In this document: positions 32,575 to 53,100 of the stretch, piece after piece
Layout: the number at the start of each line of letters is the position of its first letter
Position numbering within the stretch: position 1 is the first letter of the stretch
Assembly: GCF_017654505.1 (NCBI RefSeq)
Contig: NC_054558.1
Span: 8,499,720 to 8,563,719 of the forward strand
Reading direction: 5' to 3'
DNA from: Polyodon spathula
Lineage: Eukaryota; Chordata; Actinopteri; Acipenseriformes; Polyodontidae
Length of the DNA: 64,000 nucleotides
The notes under the pieces: model-generated
The model's input: only the letters and a program-made list of their open reading frames with translations
What the model was told of the DNA's origin: nothing
Databases searched by the model: none
Translations under genes and position numbers: made by a program

Positions 32575-35378
32575 TCTTCCTCCAGCTCACATAGATGTGG
32601 ATCAGCACTGGACACGCCAGCATCACTGCCAGCAGAGCCCAGCGCAGGGAGCCCCAGATGATGTGTGCGTCGAAGGGCCCATCTGATTCACTTTGATACA
32701 CTTCCTGAGCCTCAGGGACAGTTCTGTTTACCAAAAGACAAGAATAATCAGGAACCGAAACAGGATTTGTGTGGTCATGGGTTCAGTGTTTTTTACACCA
32801 TCTCTTCACACTAAGAACCTGCTGTCTAACTGCTGCCTTTTATACGAACAAGGGACAGTGGGCCGGTATTTAATTAAAGGAACTCTGTGTTGTTGCTCAG
32901 TTGTTGTTTTTGTTCATTCGCTGAATGGAGTACAAAGTGTTCTTGTATCTAATATATTATGGCCGTCTATTTCTTGTAATTTTTTTTCCTGATCCACAAA
33001 TGCAAAACTTTTACTCCAAAAGATTGTTCCTAAAATCCTTTGTTTTCATGAAATTTCTAGAAATTATAAATTTCCTTAGGGTACGTAAACTGTTGACTAC
33101 AACTGTATGTGCAAATAAGCTATGGACCTGCAAAGATTGTATTCAAATAGTTATCCTTATCTACAGTAATGTAATGATTACCTTTCTTGTTCAGGGGTCC
33201 ACGGTGATTCTGAACCAGGGGTGCCTGTGAAAAGGAAAGTCACATTAACAAATTGACAATAGAAACCAGATTGAAAGGAGGAGCTCCTGAGATAGCTGCA
33301 TCATTGTGCTGTGGAGAGTCCTGTTGCATTCCTTGCGGTGCATGTGTTGCTTTGCTTTGTTGTATATTTCCTGAGCTGTTACCTTGGTGAACGTGCAGCT
33401 GGAAGCTCTGCAGGGGCTTCAGTCCGAAAAGCATCCTCACAGTGCACCAGTACTCTCCAGAGTCGCTTTGCCGGAGCAGGGCCATGGTGACAGAGACCAT
33501 GCCACTCTTCTTCAGGTCCACAATAGACACGCGGCCATGGTGCGTCTCCGACACGTACCCGTCCGTCCCCACCAGCACCGTCAAGCCCGGATCCTTGTGC
33601 TGCTTGCACCAGGTCTTCATGTGCTGCCGGTAGAGCAGGATGTTGTAGCGGCAGTACACCGTGATGTTACTGCCTTCAGTCACATTCAACACCTGCACCT
33701 CTCCCAGAGCCTGGCACACTGCTAGATACAGAGACACAAAGTGCAAACGCAAGAAATGGCATCTCGAGATGGGAAACCATACACAATCACCCTGTCCTCC
33801 TTGTGCGCACTGCTAGTCAAGTGGACTGTTTGACTAAATAGAGTTGGGCATTGTGACATTGTGGACAGGCTAGGTTAGTGATTTGATCGTTGTTATTAAA
33901 CTTGAGCGTCTGTGAGGTGTGTCAACACCCACTGCTCTGTGTCTGATTCAGTATTTTTCAGTGACAGGCATTTATAACATTAATACATAACCCTGAAATG
34001 AACCTTAGCATTCAGCAGACCTCAGCATTACCAGTTGGAATAAATATTGTACAGATCATGATACGGTACAATACACTGGTATTGTTGCTACGGTAATAAC
34101 ATGGCACACAATTAGTGCAGCAACATATTGAAATATTACCACTGAGGTACGTTCTGCAACATTATGTCTACCGTTGTGTCTACCATTGTGCCTACATTGT
34201 GTCTGCCATTGTGCCTACATTGTCCATAAAACATTTGCAAGATAATTAACTGTCAAGAAGATATATTAGGCAATGAATGTGTTTCTATTGGTTGTGAAGT
34301 AACTTACAAAAATGATGGTGATTAAGTAGATTCAAGAAAATGCACAGAGTCCTTTTCTTCAATCAGTTGCCAGGTTTATTGAAATATGCAGGGAGTCTGG
34401 TCCCAGGTACAGGACAAACAGAATACTCATCATTACAATGTTTGCATGACATTAAATACCCTTCTGTATAGATGGTCCACCTCCCCTTTCTCTGACACTT
34501 AACCAATGGTCAAGGTAATTTAATTTATTGTGTGAGTGTGTGTGTGTGTGTCTGTGTGTGTAGGCTAGTGTGACAACCTCTGAACTCAGTGCATTCTTCA
34601 CACTCCTAGAGACAAAAGGTCCATACATCTGCCTTTTGTTATCTTCTTGCGACCCCCTTTGATCCTAGTGGCATTATCTCTTTCGATCTCTCTGAAGTCT
34701 TTAGAGCCTGTGCTAATTGTAGTCCACAGCATTGTTATCTCGTTAGCTTGCAGTCAATGTTGGGCAAGAGCTTGTAGACGCAATGTCTCTATCAATGGTT
34801 AGCAGTACATGCAATTTGAACCAAACAGTCTGCTATCTGTAATATTAGTCTCTTTTCAGAAAACACCAGTATAGCTCTGCCAGTTCACATGCGTAGCAAA
34901 CTGCTAATCAGTTCTCGATCCATGTTTTCCAACAGGTTGAATGGCAGATTATTGGCAGGTTCAAAAGTTCAAGCAGTTCAATTACACTTGAATCACTGAA
35001 TCACACTTTTAGGTAACAAGTCAGATGCTAACTCTGATTTTTCCAGTTCCTATTTTTGCATGCTGAAAATGACTTCATCCCTTAATGCATTACCTACCGG
35101 CAACATAGTCTAGCTTTATAATTATGGATCCCAGCATACAAAGATTATCTTTCCATAATAAACAGGGCCCACCTACTCCCTATAAAGTAGTAGCTATTAA
35201 AATATAAATAGTAGCATTAACTATATCTGAAAATAATATCTGAAGATCAATAGAAAATATATAGGAAGCACACAAGGCCTGCCCTGTCCTTCTCCTCAGT
35301 AATGGATCTTTACTTTCACCAATCCAAACCACAAGTGCAGCTTTGCTTCCCATTCCATGGGCAGCCAATATACCTTAC

Positions 35379-35445
<67 letters not shown>

Positions 35446-35809
35446 TTATATGAACACTGAAAAGCCAAGCACCTACTCACAGAGAGTCACACACCCCGAT
35501 GCATGTTGAAATATCCTTACTGAGATATAAAACCAAAAACAATAAATGTTTTTACAAACACTTCTATCGATTCAATTATAATGAACAAGCAGTTCCTATG
35601 CAAAACAATTGCTGTGAATGGAATTTCAAATAAATATTTTTGCCGATGAATCCATATATTGATCATGCCACTTTAACATTCCAGACTTTCCAGCAATTGA
35701 TGATAAACACATGATTTATGTAATTAATACAAAGAACTGTAAATAGTGTGATCACAGCATAACACTTACTTGCTGCAAAAGCCAACACTAGGAGAGCTGC
35801 ACAGTCCAT
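32575..35809 (-). CDS. single V-domain Ig receptor, TREM/CD300/pIgR-like (3' end not found)
   Basis: Exons in order: 35809-35770 (MDCAALLVLAFAA, signal peptide), 33718-33383 (V domain), 33224-33182 (short stalk ending WTPEQE) and 32723-32575 (stalk and membrane segment). Phases 1, 1 and 2 join in frame. The V domain has the canonical cysteines in VYCRY and DSGEYWC plus an extra cysteine in KTWCKQ, the pattern of TREM, CD300 and pIgR-type domains. WALLAVMLACPVLIHIYVSW is the membrane segment; it has no internal lysine or glutamate, so pairing with a DAP12-like adaptor is not supported. The last exon ends phase 1 at a GTGAGT donor, so at least one more exon is expected; failing that, readthrough stops at 32465. 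The V exon has tandem acceptors (TAGCAG). It likely encodes an innate-immune surface receptor of unknown ligand. Confidence 0.75.
33842..35343. other. intron 1 of the Ig receptor gene
   Basis: No exon recognised. It contains a (GT)n stretch at 34534-34560 and unique sequence. Confidence 0.4.
35344..35517. repeat. segment duplicated at 46132-46247
   Basis: 'tatgaacactgaaaagcca', 'cacctactcacagagagtca' and 'gatgcatgttgaaatatc' recur in the same order at 46132-46247. This copy is interrupted by a (TA)n tract at 35383-35443. Confidence 0.8.
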
Positions 35810-35833
35810 GTTCAGTAAGAAGCAATGCAGGGT

Positions 35834-35834
<1 letters not shown>

Positions 35835-35882
<48 letters not shown>
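35835..35882. repeat. (GT)n microsatellite just upstream of the Ig receptor start
   Basis: About 24 GT units lie 26 bp upstream of the ATG at 35809, within the probable 5' UTR or core promoter. Confidence 0.95.
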
Positions 35883-35883
<1 letters not shown>

Positions 35884-36527
35884 GTGAGGGTCTAGCTGTG
35901 GAGCAAGTCCTGGTTCCTCTGAGTGTATTTTTAAACTTGGAGAAGGAAGTCTGTCACATCTCTGCAGAGTGTGTGGAAGTTGCACAACCCTTTTGTGTCT
36001 GCACTTCAAGCAGGGCAGGAGGGACATTTCACCCTGTGAGAAGACACGTGGCTTGTGGAACTGCAACTGCAGCCCGTATACAAGTAATTACATAGTAATT
36101 ACACAAAAGCTGTTAAGAACTACATAGAATTTTGATTGTGCAGTTAAATATATAGTTATGCTGTAACTACAAACCATCGATGTAACAACTGTGTTTTTAC
36201 AATTTACTAAAGTGTAATTGAGAGACTCTGGATGGGTTGTAGTTGTTAGGTAATATACATGTATACCATTTGTGTAACACTTCATTATATATGTATTAAG
36301 CTTTTAAAATTACGATAGAACCCAACACACAATTTGTTTATAATTGTTCGGTGAATTCCTCTAATGGTGCTGAATGCATTTTCTCTGGCATTCTTTGCTC
36401 GCCTCCACAATAAACTCAACATGATTAGAAGTAGCCACCATTTGCAGTATAAGAACGTGTTATATGCATTGTTATATGAAGTGCATATTGTACACACAGT
36501 AAGTGTGTGTACTTACAAATACTTTTA

Positions 36528-36870
36528 GGCAAAATCCATGTCAATGATCTGTTTCCTGACAGCCCAGGCCCTGGCGGCTTCTCTGGGAGGAATATTCTGA
36601 GGCGGCTCCAGTGGTTCAAGACGAGGCGCTTCGTCCTCCTCACCTTCCTCAAGTGTGTCGAGCATTTCTTGGTCGGCCAGCAATCTTCGACGTATAGCTA
36701 TGTTGTGCAGGATAGAACACGCTACAAAGACCCTTGCCACAGTTTCGGGGTCATATTGAAGCACACCACCTCATTTTTAGAACACCAAAGGTCCACTCAT
36801 TTACATTCCTGGTGGACCTGTGTGCCCTATAGCACTCCTGTTCTTCGTTCTGGTGTGGATTAGACACAAG
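36528..36870 (-). pseudogene. PIF/Harbinger transposase (HARBI1-like) C-terminal relic
   Basis: The frame 36764-36528 has the harbinger nuclease C-terminal pattern (YDPETVARVFVACSILHNIA, then an acidic tail). Just upstream, about 36870-36775 in another frame, YRAHRSTRNVNEWTFGVLKM matches the preceding block of the same domain. The residues normally between them are missing, which indicates an internal deletion with a frame change. There is no start codon, N-terminal nuclease region or flanking TIR. It is a transposon fossil, not a gene. Confidence 0.75.
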
Positions 36871-38115
36871 TTTTAAAAGCCAAGGACACATTGCAAATCA
36901 GCAGTCACTTGTAAGGAAACGTTATTGCAATATTTAGTATGCTGTTTTCTATACCAAGATTTCATTATTTACTTTTAGGTTTTTATTTGTACAATTCAAA
37001 TAAGAGTAGAGGTCAGCTGTTATATAATGTATGTATCCAGAGTTCAGCTTGGCCACATTTGCATTGATCATTTCTTGGTAGTAACTTTACACTGGGTGCA
37101 AATAACGATATATCATTTCAGCAAAACAACACACTCCGTAAGGTTACAAATGGTTAAAACAAGCGAATAAGTCTCATTCATAACCACAAGTATAGGAAAG
37201 GCTAAAATATTTTCATAATTACAATTATTGAATGATCTAGGTAGTCTTACAATATGGATCTACTAATATGCCATCTGGTGTACTGGGTCTCTGAAATGAT
37301 TAAACACAGCATATTGTGTCAAAATGTTAGTCATGGCAAGAGTCAGGGAAATGTGCACATATGCTCCAGATGTTATAGGATGCATCACAAAACACCTGCA
37401 CGTTTAGTGACTGGAACCCCAGAGGCAAAGAAGCACAATGCTGCAAAGCCAACACCTTCATATGTGGGGGTACAGCACAGCCCCTTTTCCTAGACAATTC
37501 AAGACAGAGGTCGACAATACCTGCCCTATCCAGGCGTAATCAAGTTTTTAGATTGTCATCTGGTAAATTTAATGAAGTAACCCTGGTCCTATACACCCTC
37601 TCTCTGTATCAACAGTGTTGCAGTTGGGTCTGTCAGTCTCTGTCAAGCTCAAAAATTACATTTGCTGTAACTGCTACCACTCTATACTGCACTTTGTTTT
37701 TTCAATTTTAACACCAAAGAACTTAAATACTGTTATATACTTTTTCATTAATTAAAACCCTCCTTTTCCAAGTGCAAATTAACCTCTGATAAATTATCAC
37801 AATTAACACAGATTGCCTTTTAAATTCCAACGCAAACCAGAACTAGTCGCAAGAAGCCCTGCTCATTAAGATATTAACATTATTTTGTAAATCAACATAA
37901 TTTCAGTAATCACATTAGCATGATTAGTTAATAACGATATAGGCGTAACGATCGCTCGAAAATGCCAAAATCAATGGTGCATACCGATTGTTCAGTAACA
38001 CTGAAATTATCATTTATGAGCTTTTAAAAAGCCTCTCCTTAATGTCAAGTGTAAAAATACAGTCAGCGTAGCATTAGAGTGAAGGCTTTCTATCGACTGA
38101 CAGGGCCCTGAAGAT

Positions 38116-38155
<40 letters not shown>

Positions 38156-38529
38156 GTCAGTAGTCAATAGTTTGACAGTATGCAGATCTGTAAATAACCA
38201 GATCAGGGAGTATTTCAACACAGATATTTTGGTTTGTGGGTTTGTAGTGTGTGTAACTCACACATGGAAAAGTCCCTGTTCTATGTTTTCTTTGCTTAGG
38301 ATTGGGCGCTTCCAAGTTTAGCCACACTAATGAATCACTGAGCAGATCTAGACAGTATGGGCACTTGCGTCATTGGCAGAGGTGCTTTCCATTCCTGCCA
38401 CAGAAGACAGGATTAACCAAAACCGCACCTGTCCATCTGTCTGTCACACTCTACCTGGTGAGCATAACAACTGCCTTCAATTTTCATGAATCTTCCCCAA
38501 GCTATTGCAGCGTTCCTCTCTATAAGGCA
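36871..38529. other. non-genic stretch between the Harbinger relic and the gastricsin array
   Basis: No coding exon recognised. It holds an (AAT)n tract at 38119-38155. Confidence 0.5.
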
Positions 38530-39151
38530 GCACTATTCCACCAGCACTTTCATTCTTGTTATGAGGTGGAACACAGATAGCACAGCCTCATAACTGTGAC
38601 TCTAGGCTACAGCACAATGAAGGGCAGCAGCGTACTGTAATCCATTACTACACTGTGCTTTTAATATGGAATACTGCAGTAAACTTTTACAATGATGCTT
38701 AATATTGACTTCATGCTAATCTAGTCCTGCTGTGTATGTTCTAAGGGATGCTTAAATTTTCTTGGAGGTCAAATTCAATGCAAATGCAATGATTGCAGCT
38801 TGGTATTCTATTCAGTTTGCGTCTCATCCCATAGCATTGAATGGAAATGCAAGGGCTGGACGCAAACCACACGATTCAGAGACGAACGACTTGCCATCCA
38901 GCGAGCTCTGTAATCAAGAGGTTAAGTGTGGCTCTTACACTGATGTCAGTGTTATTTACTCATCAGACTAGGAGGCGATCCATTACAATATGCGTTTGCT
39001 TACTCGCTCAACACGTTCAAGACAACATTGTGCAATAAAACAAAAAAACAAAAAACACAGAGGGTTATATTTTTGAATAAGCTTTAATCAATTTACTAAT
39101 TTGCTTTTAGAATTATGATTTACATGATTTAAAATCAGCTCCATGTGTGTT

Positions 39152-39157
39152 TTTATT
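39152..39157 (-). promoter_or_regulatory. poly(A) signal of progastricsin copy 1
   Basis: AATAAA on the minus strand lies about 130 bp past the stop codon at 39286. The same signal is kept at 46962-46967 and 57033-57038 for copies 2 and 3. Confidence 0.6.
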
Positions 39158-39285
39158 TGTATAACACACCCTCTCTCACAACGTGTGGAGGGTGAAACCC
39201 AGGCTAGCATTGCAGTCGTTCTGGTTGGTTGGTTTAAGGTGTGTTATAAAGGGATTGGGCTGAGGCCGGAGTGAATGGGAGGGGC

Positions 39286-43246
<3,961 letters not shown>

Positions 43247-43304
43247 CTTTCCCAACCACTTCCTCTGCTTTCCTGGATGCACTGAAACTGGGGCTGAGCT
43301 GCCA

Positions 43305-43312
43305 CTTTTATA
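43305..43312 (-). promoter_or_regulatory. TATA box of progastricsin copy 1
   Basis: TATAAAAG on the minus strand lies 59 bp upstream of the ATG, in a block conserved in all three gastricsin copies. It predicts a transcription start about 30 bp upstream of the ATG. Confidence 0.75.
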
Positions 43313-44156
43313 CCATCCAGGACGCCCTCACATTCCTCCAATCTAATCAGACTTTATTTAATAGAACACCAGCACTCTGTTTTTGACTCTTCAAAAGGAC
43401 TTGCCCACATATTGTTTTTAACCTTAGAGATAAAAACTTGGGGTCATCAGTTAATATAGTGTTACTGTACTATTAATATACTATAAGAGCAGGCTGTCTG
43501 TAGGTACAGTGCTGCATCTGATAGCCAGAAATTAAAGTGCTCACAGTTATGTACATATTGATAACTTTTTATAACTTGGGATAACTAATGGAAACTACTT
43601 TTAATTATTGTGCAGAGTGGAAAAACAAATATTGTTTAAGTATAACTGTTTAAGTATAACTAAGTATAAATATTGTTTAAGTATAACTGGACATATGAGC
43701 ATATATAATGTTAGGTATTTATATATAATATATATAAATAAATATACATATATACATATATATATTTTAGATTGATTAAATTTTGCAACGCCTAGCGGTA
43801 GACTAGAAGTTTAATGATCTCAACATCCATCCTAAAAAAATGAAAGACAGAAAGAATATTTTTAGACTTGAATTATTAATATTTGTTAGTTCTGAATTAA
43901 TGAATTACAATAAGGTGATTTACAGCTGTTTCAATGCTTTTTTTCCTGTGTGATTTATAACATCAGTAGGGAGTGCTGGGATTGTTCACTTGTTCAGCAG
44001 AGCCGTGTAAACTGCATGCTGGGGAGTACAGGGGATTCAATTGATGAGTTTTGGTTGGAGGGTATTAATGAGGGCTCCGTGCCCTTGCATTGTATGAATT
44101 CAGGAGTAGTGAAATAAAATAAATACATTCAGTTAATAAACAGAGTATCAGCTTAC

Positions 44157-44225
44157 CGAAGGAGCCCCATGTCAGGAGCAGCACAGCACAGCAGAGCCAG
44201 AGCGAGAGCCTTCAAGGGGACTTTA
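44157..44225 (-). pseudogene. relic first exon (signal peptide) of a pepsinogen-like gene
   Basis: The minus strand reads KALALALLCCAAPDMGLLR followed by a GTAAGC donor (44156), the layout of a pepsinogen exon 1. The codon where ATG is expected, just before AAG-GCT, is TTG, so the start is lost. A TATAAAGG (44264-44257) lies at a promoter-like distance. No exon 2 follows; the next downstream gene has its own exon 1. A decayed copy with the same ATG-to-TTG change lies at 54135-54205. Confidence 0.6.
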
Positions 44226-44867
44226 AGAAGCTGTTCCACCTGCCTGCCTTTCCATTCCTTTATATCATCTAAGATCAGAACAATGTTAAAATAAACTCCA
44301 AAGAAACATTCTTGGGAAGATCTTTTGTTGGGTAATCTAGCATACCTGCACACACATGAGATAAATGTTTTATTCAAATATATCTTTATAACTTTAAATA
44401 TATATATATATTTGCAATATGTACTGCATTATCAACAGACCTTGATTCTTTTTTTTTTGTAAAGAACATGAAGTTGACAAAATATCACAGAACAAGCAGG
44501 TTTGCTACACAACGCAGGTACCGCCTCCTTCTCTGTCTGGCTGCTAGCAATATCTATCTTCACAGCAATTTCCTCAAAATAATTGAACGGCAGCATACAT
44601 TAAATTATGTCAAAACCCAACAAAAGGTGAAATTGTGTTGCTCATTATGGTGACATCAATTTGTCCAGCTCTTTCGTCGTTTTAGCAAGAGCAATTGATA
44701 ATTAAAGGCACAGCCGTCTGTCACAAATTTGCACCAATGACACAGATCCTGTGGTCGCCTTTCGTAGTGTTAACGAGCAATGCGTTTCTGGTTTTCAGTG
44801 TACTACAAAACTGTACAGCAGGTTTAAAATCCAGACTGTCTAGTCTAAAACTGGAAAGTTGGCAATC

Positions 44868-45216
44868 CTAGTTGGAATCATTGCCCAGGCTGCAGGTGGA
44901 AAGCTGGCTGTCCCGCTCTGTCGTTCCGTTCCCTCGGTCGTACACAGAGGAAGGCTCCCGGAGGAACACATCGCCCAGGATCCGCAGCGGCTCTCCGGTG
45001 TACGACAGCAGCAAGGTGCTCTGAACGCCAATCGTGGAGCTTCTGCAAGGACAAACAACAGCAGGGTCAGCGGGGAAGGACATGCAAACATGCAAAAAGA
45101 AACGCAAAGAAACACTGTCAGCATTACTAGTTAACACTTCAGGCTGTGTTCTGGAGGAATGTAGTAAAGGCAGATACTGAGAACTCACGTTAATAGTGTA
45201 GGCTTAGGGAGACAAA
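44868..45216 (-). pseudogene. relic exons 8-9 of a pepsinogen-like gene (relic 1)
   Basis: The exon 9 homologue (45042 to about 44868) has an AG acceptor and the family block [18 protein letters not shown]. An extra 5 bp, relative to relics 2 and 3, then shifts the frame. Only the last part of exon 8 (about 45216-45187) is recognisable. There is no catalytic exon nearby. Confidence 0.75.
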
Positions 45217-46131
45217 ATTGAGAAAACTACCTGGAATTATCACTTTGCATTAAAAGTTGTTTATACTAGACATGGATTAAGCAATAACAACAGCTGTAAG
45301 TGTCACAGATTCAGTTTCATGCAAAAATAGTTTTGCATTGCATTAGCTCAGATCTTGTTTTAAATACCCAGATATGTTCCTGTGAGTAGAACTCCAGATT
45401 CACAATATGAGTTTCTTCAGCTTGTTTTATTAAACTGCTGAGTGATTTTAACAAGCAGGTCTTGCAGCTCAAGCTGCAAAAAAATGCACAAAACATCCTT
45501 CTGCCTTTTTTGTCTTTATTCAGTATACATTTTTCAGTGCACATTAAATTATGACACAGCATTTCCTGCCCGTGTTTGACTGGTCTCACGTTGCTTTAGT
45601 ACAGCTCCATACAGAAAGTAGAAACAGGTATGAAATGAGGCTATAGCTTCAACCTACAACTTTGAAGAAAAAAACTTACAATTTATAAATGTTTAAATAT
45701 ATTGTATAGATTATATAAAGCATATCTAACTGGGATTTTTAATGACAATAATCTCTGAAGTAGGGCCTGCTTTCAAACTAGATTGTGTTTCTAGGAAAAT
45801 CTCCTTTGTAAACAAAACAGCAATTGGTTAAAAAGGACCTCCGCTAACATTCTTGAATTGAAAGGGACTTCCAGCTGTGAGCACAAGCTAGTTTCTCAAT
45901 TTTGAGTAAACAAATTAGTCTGAGTAGCTGATCGGTCTCTCTTTAGACAGTGTCTCAAAGACCACTTGTGTAATGAAGAGCTCTGTTGACATTCAAACAA
46001 GCGAAGGTGTGACTTTGACCTTAAACCAGGGCAAAACCCATTGGTTTAAACTGACCTATGGGATGCTGTGGTGTGGGTTTGTGTTACATGACTTTTCAAA
46101 TACACCCAGGGTTCCATCTGAACCAATCACT
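45217..46131. other. non-genic stretch upstream of relic 1
   Basis: No coding exon seen. The sequence has little similarity to the equivalent places in units E and F. Confidence 0.4.
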
Positions 46132-46247
46132 CATGCTTCCCATTGCTTGTGCAACCAATATACAGTATCCTTGTATGAACACTGAAAAGCCACGCACCTA
46201 CTCACAGAGAGTCACACACGCCCATGCATGTTGAAATATCTGAGCTA
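46132..46247. repeat. copy of Ig-gene intron 1 segment 35344-35517
   Basis: Three consecutive blocks are shared with intron 1 of the Ig receptor in the same orientation. The (TA)n tract is absent here. It lies at the left edge of unit E. Confidence 0.8.
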
Positions 46248-46961
46248 TTACAGTGTCCTCCCTGTGCAAGGCAGCACTTAATTCCATGGCACCAGCTATA
46301 ATGTAGCATGGTCGTGGCTCCCATCTTTCAGGTAATGCCATTCCACCAGCACTTTCATTCTTATGAAGTGGAACACAGATAGCACAGCCTCATAACTGTG
46401 ACTCTAGACTACAGCACAATGAAGGGCAGCAGTGTACTGCAATCAATTACTACACTGTGCTTTTACAGTGGAATACTGCAGTAAGCTTTTACAATGATGC
46501 TTAATATTGACTTCATGCTAATCTTGTCCTGCTGTGTAGGTTCTAAGGGAGGCTTAAAATTGTCTTGGAGGTCAAATTCAATGCAAATGCAATGATTGAA
46601 GTGTGGTATTGTATTCAATTTGCATCTCAGCCCATTGCATTGAATGAAAATGCAAAGGCTGGACGCAAAATATAAACCATACGATTCAGACACGAACGAC
46701 TTGCCATCCAGCGAGCTCTGTAATCAAGAGGTTAAGTGTGGCTCTTACACTGATGTCAGTGTTATTTACTCATCAGCCACTAGGAGGCGATCCATTACAA
46801 TATGTGTTTGCTTACTCACTCAACACGTTCAAGACAACATTGTGTAATAAAACAAAAAAACCAAAAACACAGAGTTATATTTTTGAATAAGCTTTAATCA
46901 ATTTAATAATTTGCTTTTAGAATTATGATTTACATGATTTAAAATCAGCTCCATGTGTGTT

Positions 46962-46967
46962 TTTATT
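46962..46967 (-). promoter_or_regulatory. poly(A) signal of progastricsin copy 2
   Basis: AATAAA on the minus strand about 130 bp after the stop at 47096, in a conserved 3' flank. Confidence 0.6.
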
Positions 46968-47095
46968 TGTAAAACACACCCTCTTTCACAGCTTGTGGAG
47001 GGTGAAACCCAGGCTAGCATTGCAGTCGTTCTGGTTGGTTGGTTCAAGGTGTGTTATAAAGGGATTGGGCTGAGGCCGGAGTGAATGGGAGGGGC

Positions 47096-50854
<3,759 letters not shown>

Positions 50855-50912
50855 CTTTCCCAACCACTTCCTCTGCTTTCCTGGATGCACTGAAACTGGG
50901 GCTGAGCTGCCA

Positions 50913-50920
50913 TTTTTATA
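50913..50920 (-). promoter_or_regulatory. TATA box of progastricsin copy 2
   Basis: TATAAAAA on the minus strand, 59 bp upstream of the ATG. Copies 1 and 3 have TATAAAAG. Confidence 0.7.
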
Positions 50921-52202
50921 CCATCCAGGACGCCCTCACATTCCTCCAATCTAATCAGACTTTATTTAATAGAACACCAGCACCTTGTTTTTGACTCTTC
51001 AAAAGGACTTGCCCACATGTTGTTTTTAACCTTAGAGATAAAAAGTGCAGGGTCACCAGCTAATATATTGAATATAAACACTGTAAGAGCAGGCTGTCTG
51101 TAGGTACAATGCTGCATCTGATAGCTAGCAATTAAAGTGCTCATAGTTATGTACATATTGATAATTTTTTATAAATTGTGATAACTAAAGGAAACTACTT
51201 TTAATTATTGTGCGGAAAAACAAATATTGTTATAACTATAAATATAACTATACATTAAGCACTTCTAACACAAATTGATAAAAGGAGGAGTAATGGAAAT
51301 AAAGAGTATTAGCCATTTATAAAAAAAAATATTTTTGAATAAACTTTACAGTGCATAGCCGTAGACCAGGCGTCTAATGATCTCAACATCCATCCTAAAA
51401 GAAAGACAGAAAGAATATTTTTAGACTTGAATTATTAGTATTTGTTAGTTCTGAATTAATGAATTATAATAAGGTGATTTACAGCTGTTTCAATGCTTTT
51501 TTTCCTGTGTGATTTATAACATCAGTCGGGAGTGCTGGGATTGTTCACTTGTTCAGCAGAGCCGTGTAAACTGCATGCTGAGGAGCACAGGGGCTTCAAT
51601 TGATGAGTTTTGGTTGGAGGGTATTAATGAGGGCTCCGTGCCATTGCATTGTGTGAATTCATGAGTAGTGAAATAAAATAAATACATTCAGTTAATAAAC
51701 AGAGTATCAGCTTACCAAAGGAGCCCTGCCTGGGTTTATTGTGTTCAGGTGGCTGGGATCGATTAGAGTAATTAATGATCAATCAGCACCCAGCCACCTG
51801 ACATAAAAGGAGGCCTCAGCTTCCCATTAGGGAGAGGAGGGAGCTGAGGAAGCAAGCTGGTGTTTGTGCTTGCTGTATTTGTGGGGTTTTTTTTTGATCC
51901 AGTGAAGGCATCGCCCAGCCTGGAAACCTTTATTTTTGTAAGTTTTGCTTTGTGTTTCGTTATTTGTGTTTAAATATCTTTGTTTTCGCCATTGTGCACT
52001 TTTAATTTGTGTTTATTTATAATTAAAGTTTTTTTTTTTTTTAAATGCAGTCTGTCTTTGGGCCTCTATCCACTCGCCAGCCTGTCACACTTGGTGTGAG
52101 AAGTGGGATATAGCACCTCCAGGAGGCTCAGAGTAGTACTGCAGCGTTTTGTTTTTTTTGGGGATAATTTTTTTTTTTTTTTTTCAAGATAAATTAGATA
52201 AA

Positions 52203-52774
52203 ATGGGAAAGAAGAGCAAATAGCGGCAAAGGCAGAAGGAGATGCAGCAGCCGAAGAAATGTAAGCTGCTGCAACAACAACCACTGCTGGAGGACCCGGC
52301 CAGCCTCTTCCCCTGGTGTTCCTGGTGCTGGAAGGAGGACCACCGCAGGAGGTCCTGCCCAGAAGTGCCACCAGCAGACTGGTGTGGACATTGTGAGGAG
52401 GACAGTCACAACTGGGCAGGATACCCCTACAATCAGGCCAAGAAGAGGAGCAGTTTTCACCCCGGGCATCAGGGGGCACCCCACTACCTCCATCGCCACC
52501 ACCTTCACCACCATCCCAGGAGATCTGGGACTGGCTGATGCACCCTGAGGCAGACCTCTTCCATGACCTCCCCATAGTTATAAACACGCTGTGGTTTTGT
52601 GATGGGGAGAGGTGGGAAAAGTGGGAGGAACAACATCACCCGGCGTCCTTCCCAGAGGTTGCCCTCATGGTTGTTAATTACCTGGCGGTAGACATGGGAG
52701 AGGCCCCAGTCATTCAAACAAAGAGGGTGGAGCTGCTGTCCCGAGGGCCAGAGAGGGAGGAGCCGCCGTCCTGA
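52203..52774 (+). pseudogene. broken gag-like zinc-knuckle ORF of the LTR element
   Basis: The frame opens with ATG at 52203, meets a TAG after six codons, and continues to about 52538. One knuckle fits C-X2-C-X4-H-X4-C exactly (CSWCWKEDHRRRSC). A second, CGHCEEDSHNWAGY, has its last cysteine replaced by tyrosine. The C-terminal part continues in another frame (52538-52774) into repeats of the sense PEREEPPS. It is probably a nucleic-acid-binding packaging protein of a retroelement, now inactive. I describe it only as found. Confidence 0.65.
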
Positions 52775-53100
52775 GGGCCAGAGACAGAGGAGCTGCCGTC
52801 CCGAGAGCCAGAGAGGGAGGAGTCTCCGTCCCAAGAGCCAGAGAGGGAGGAGTCGCCGTCCCAAGAGCCAGAGAGGGAGGAGCCGCCGCTCCCAGAGCCC
52901 AGAGGGGAGGAGTCGCAGTCCCGAGAGCCATAGAGGGAGGAGCCGCCGTCCCGAGGGCCAGAGACAGAGGAGCTGCCGTCCCGAGAGCCAGAGAGGGAGG
53001 AGCCGCCACTCCCAGAGCCCAGAGAGGGAAAAGCCGCCTCTCCCAGAGCCCAGAGGGGAGAAGCCGCTGCTCCCAGAGCCAGAGGGGAGGAGCCATGGCC
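52734..53100 (+). repeat. 27-bp coding minisatellite in the LTR element
   Basis: 'ccgtcccgagagccagagag' plus ggaggag forms 27-bp units in frame multiples of nine codons (PSREPEREE-like), about 13 diverged copies. A second GC-rich repeat ('cgagggtccgctgc') follows at about 53255-53350. Confidence 0.85.

Noticed and set aside
33384..33725. Plus-strand frame across the Ig V exon
   Set aside because: It is an antisense shadow of the V domain with no start context or family match.
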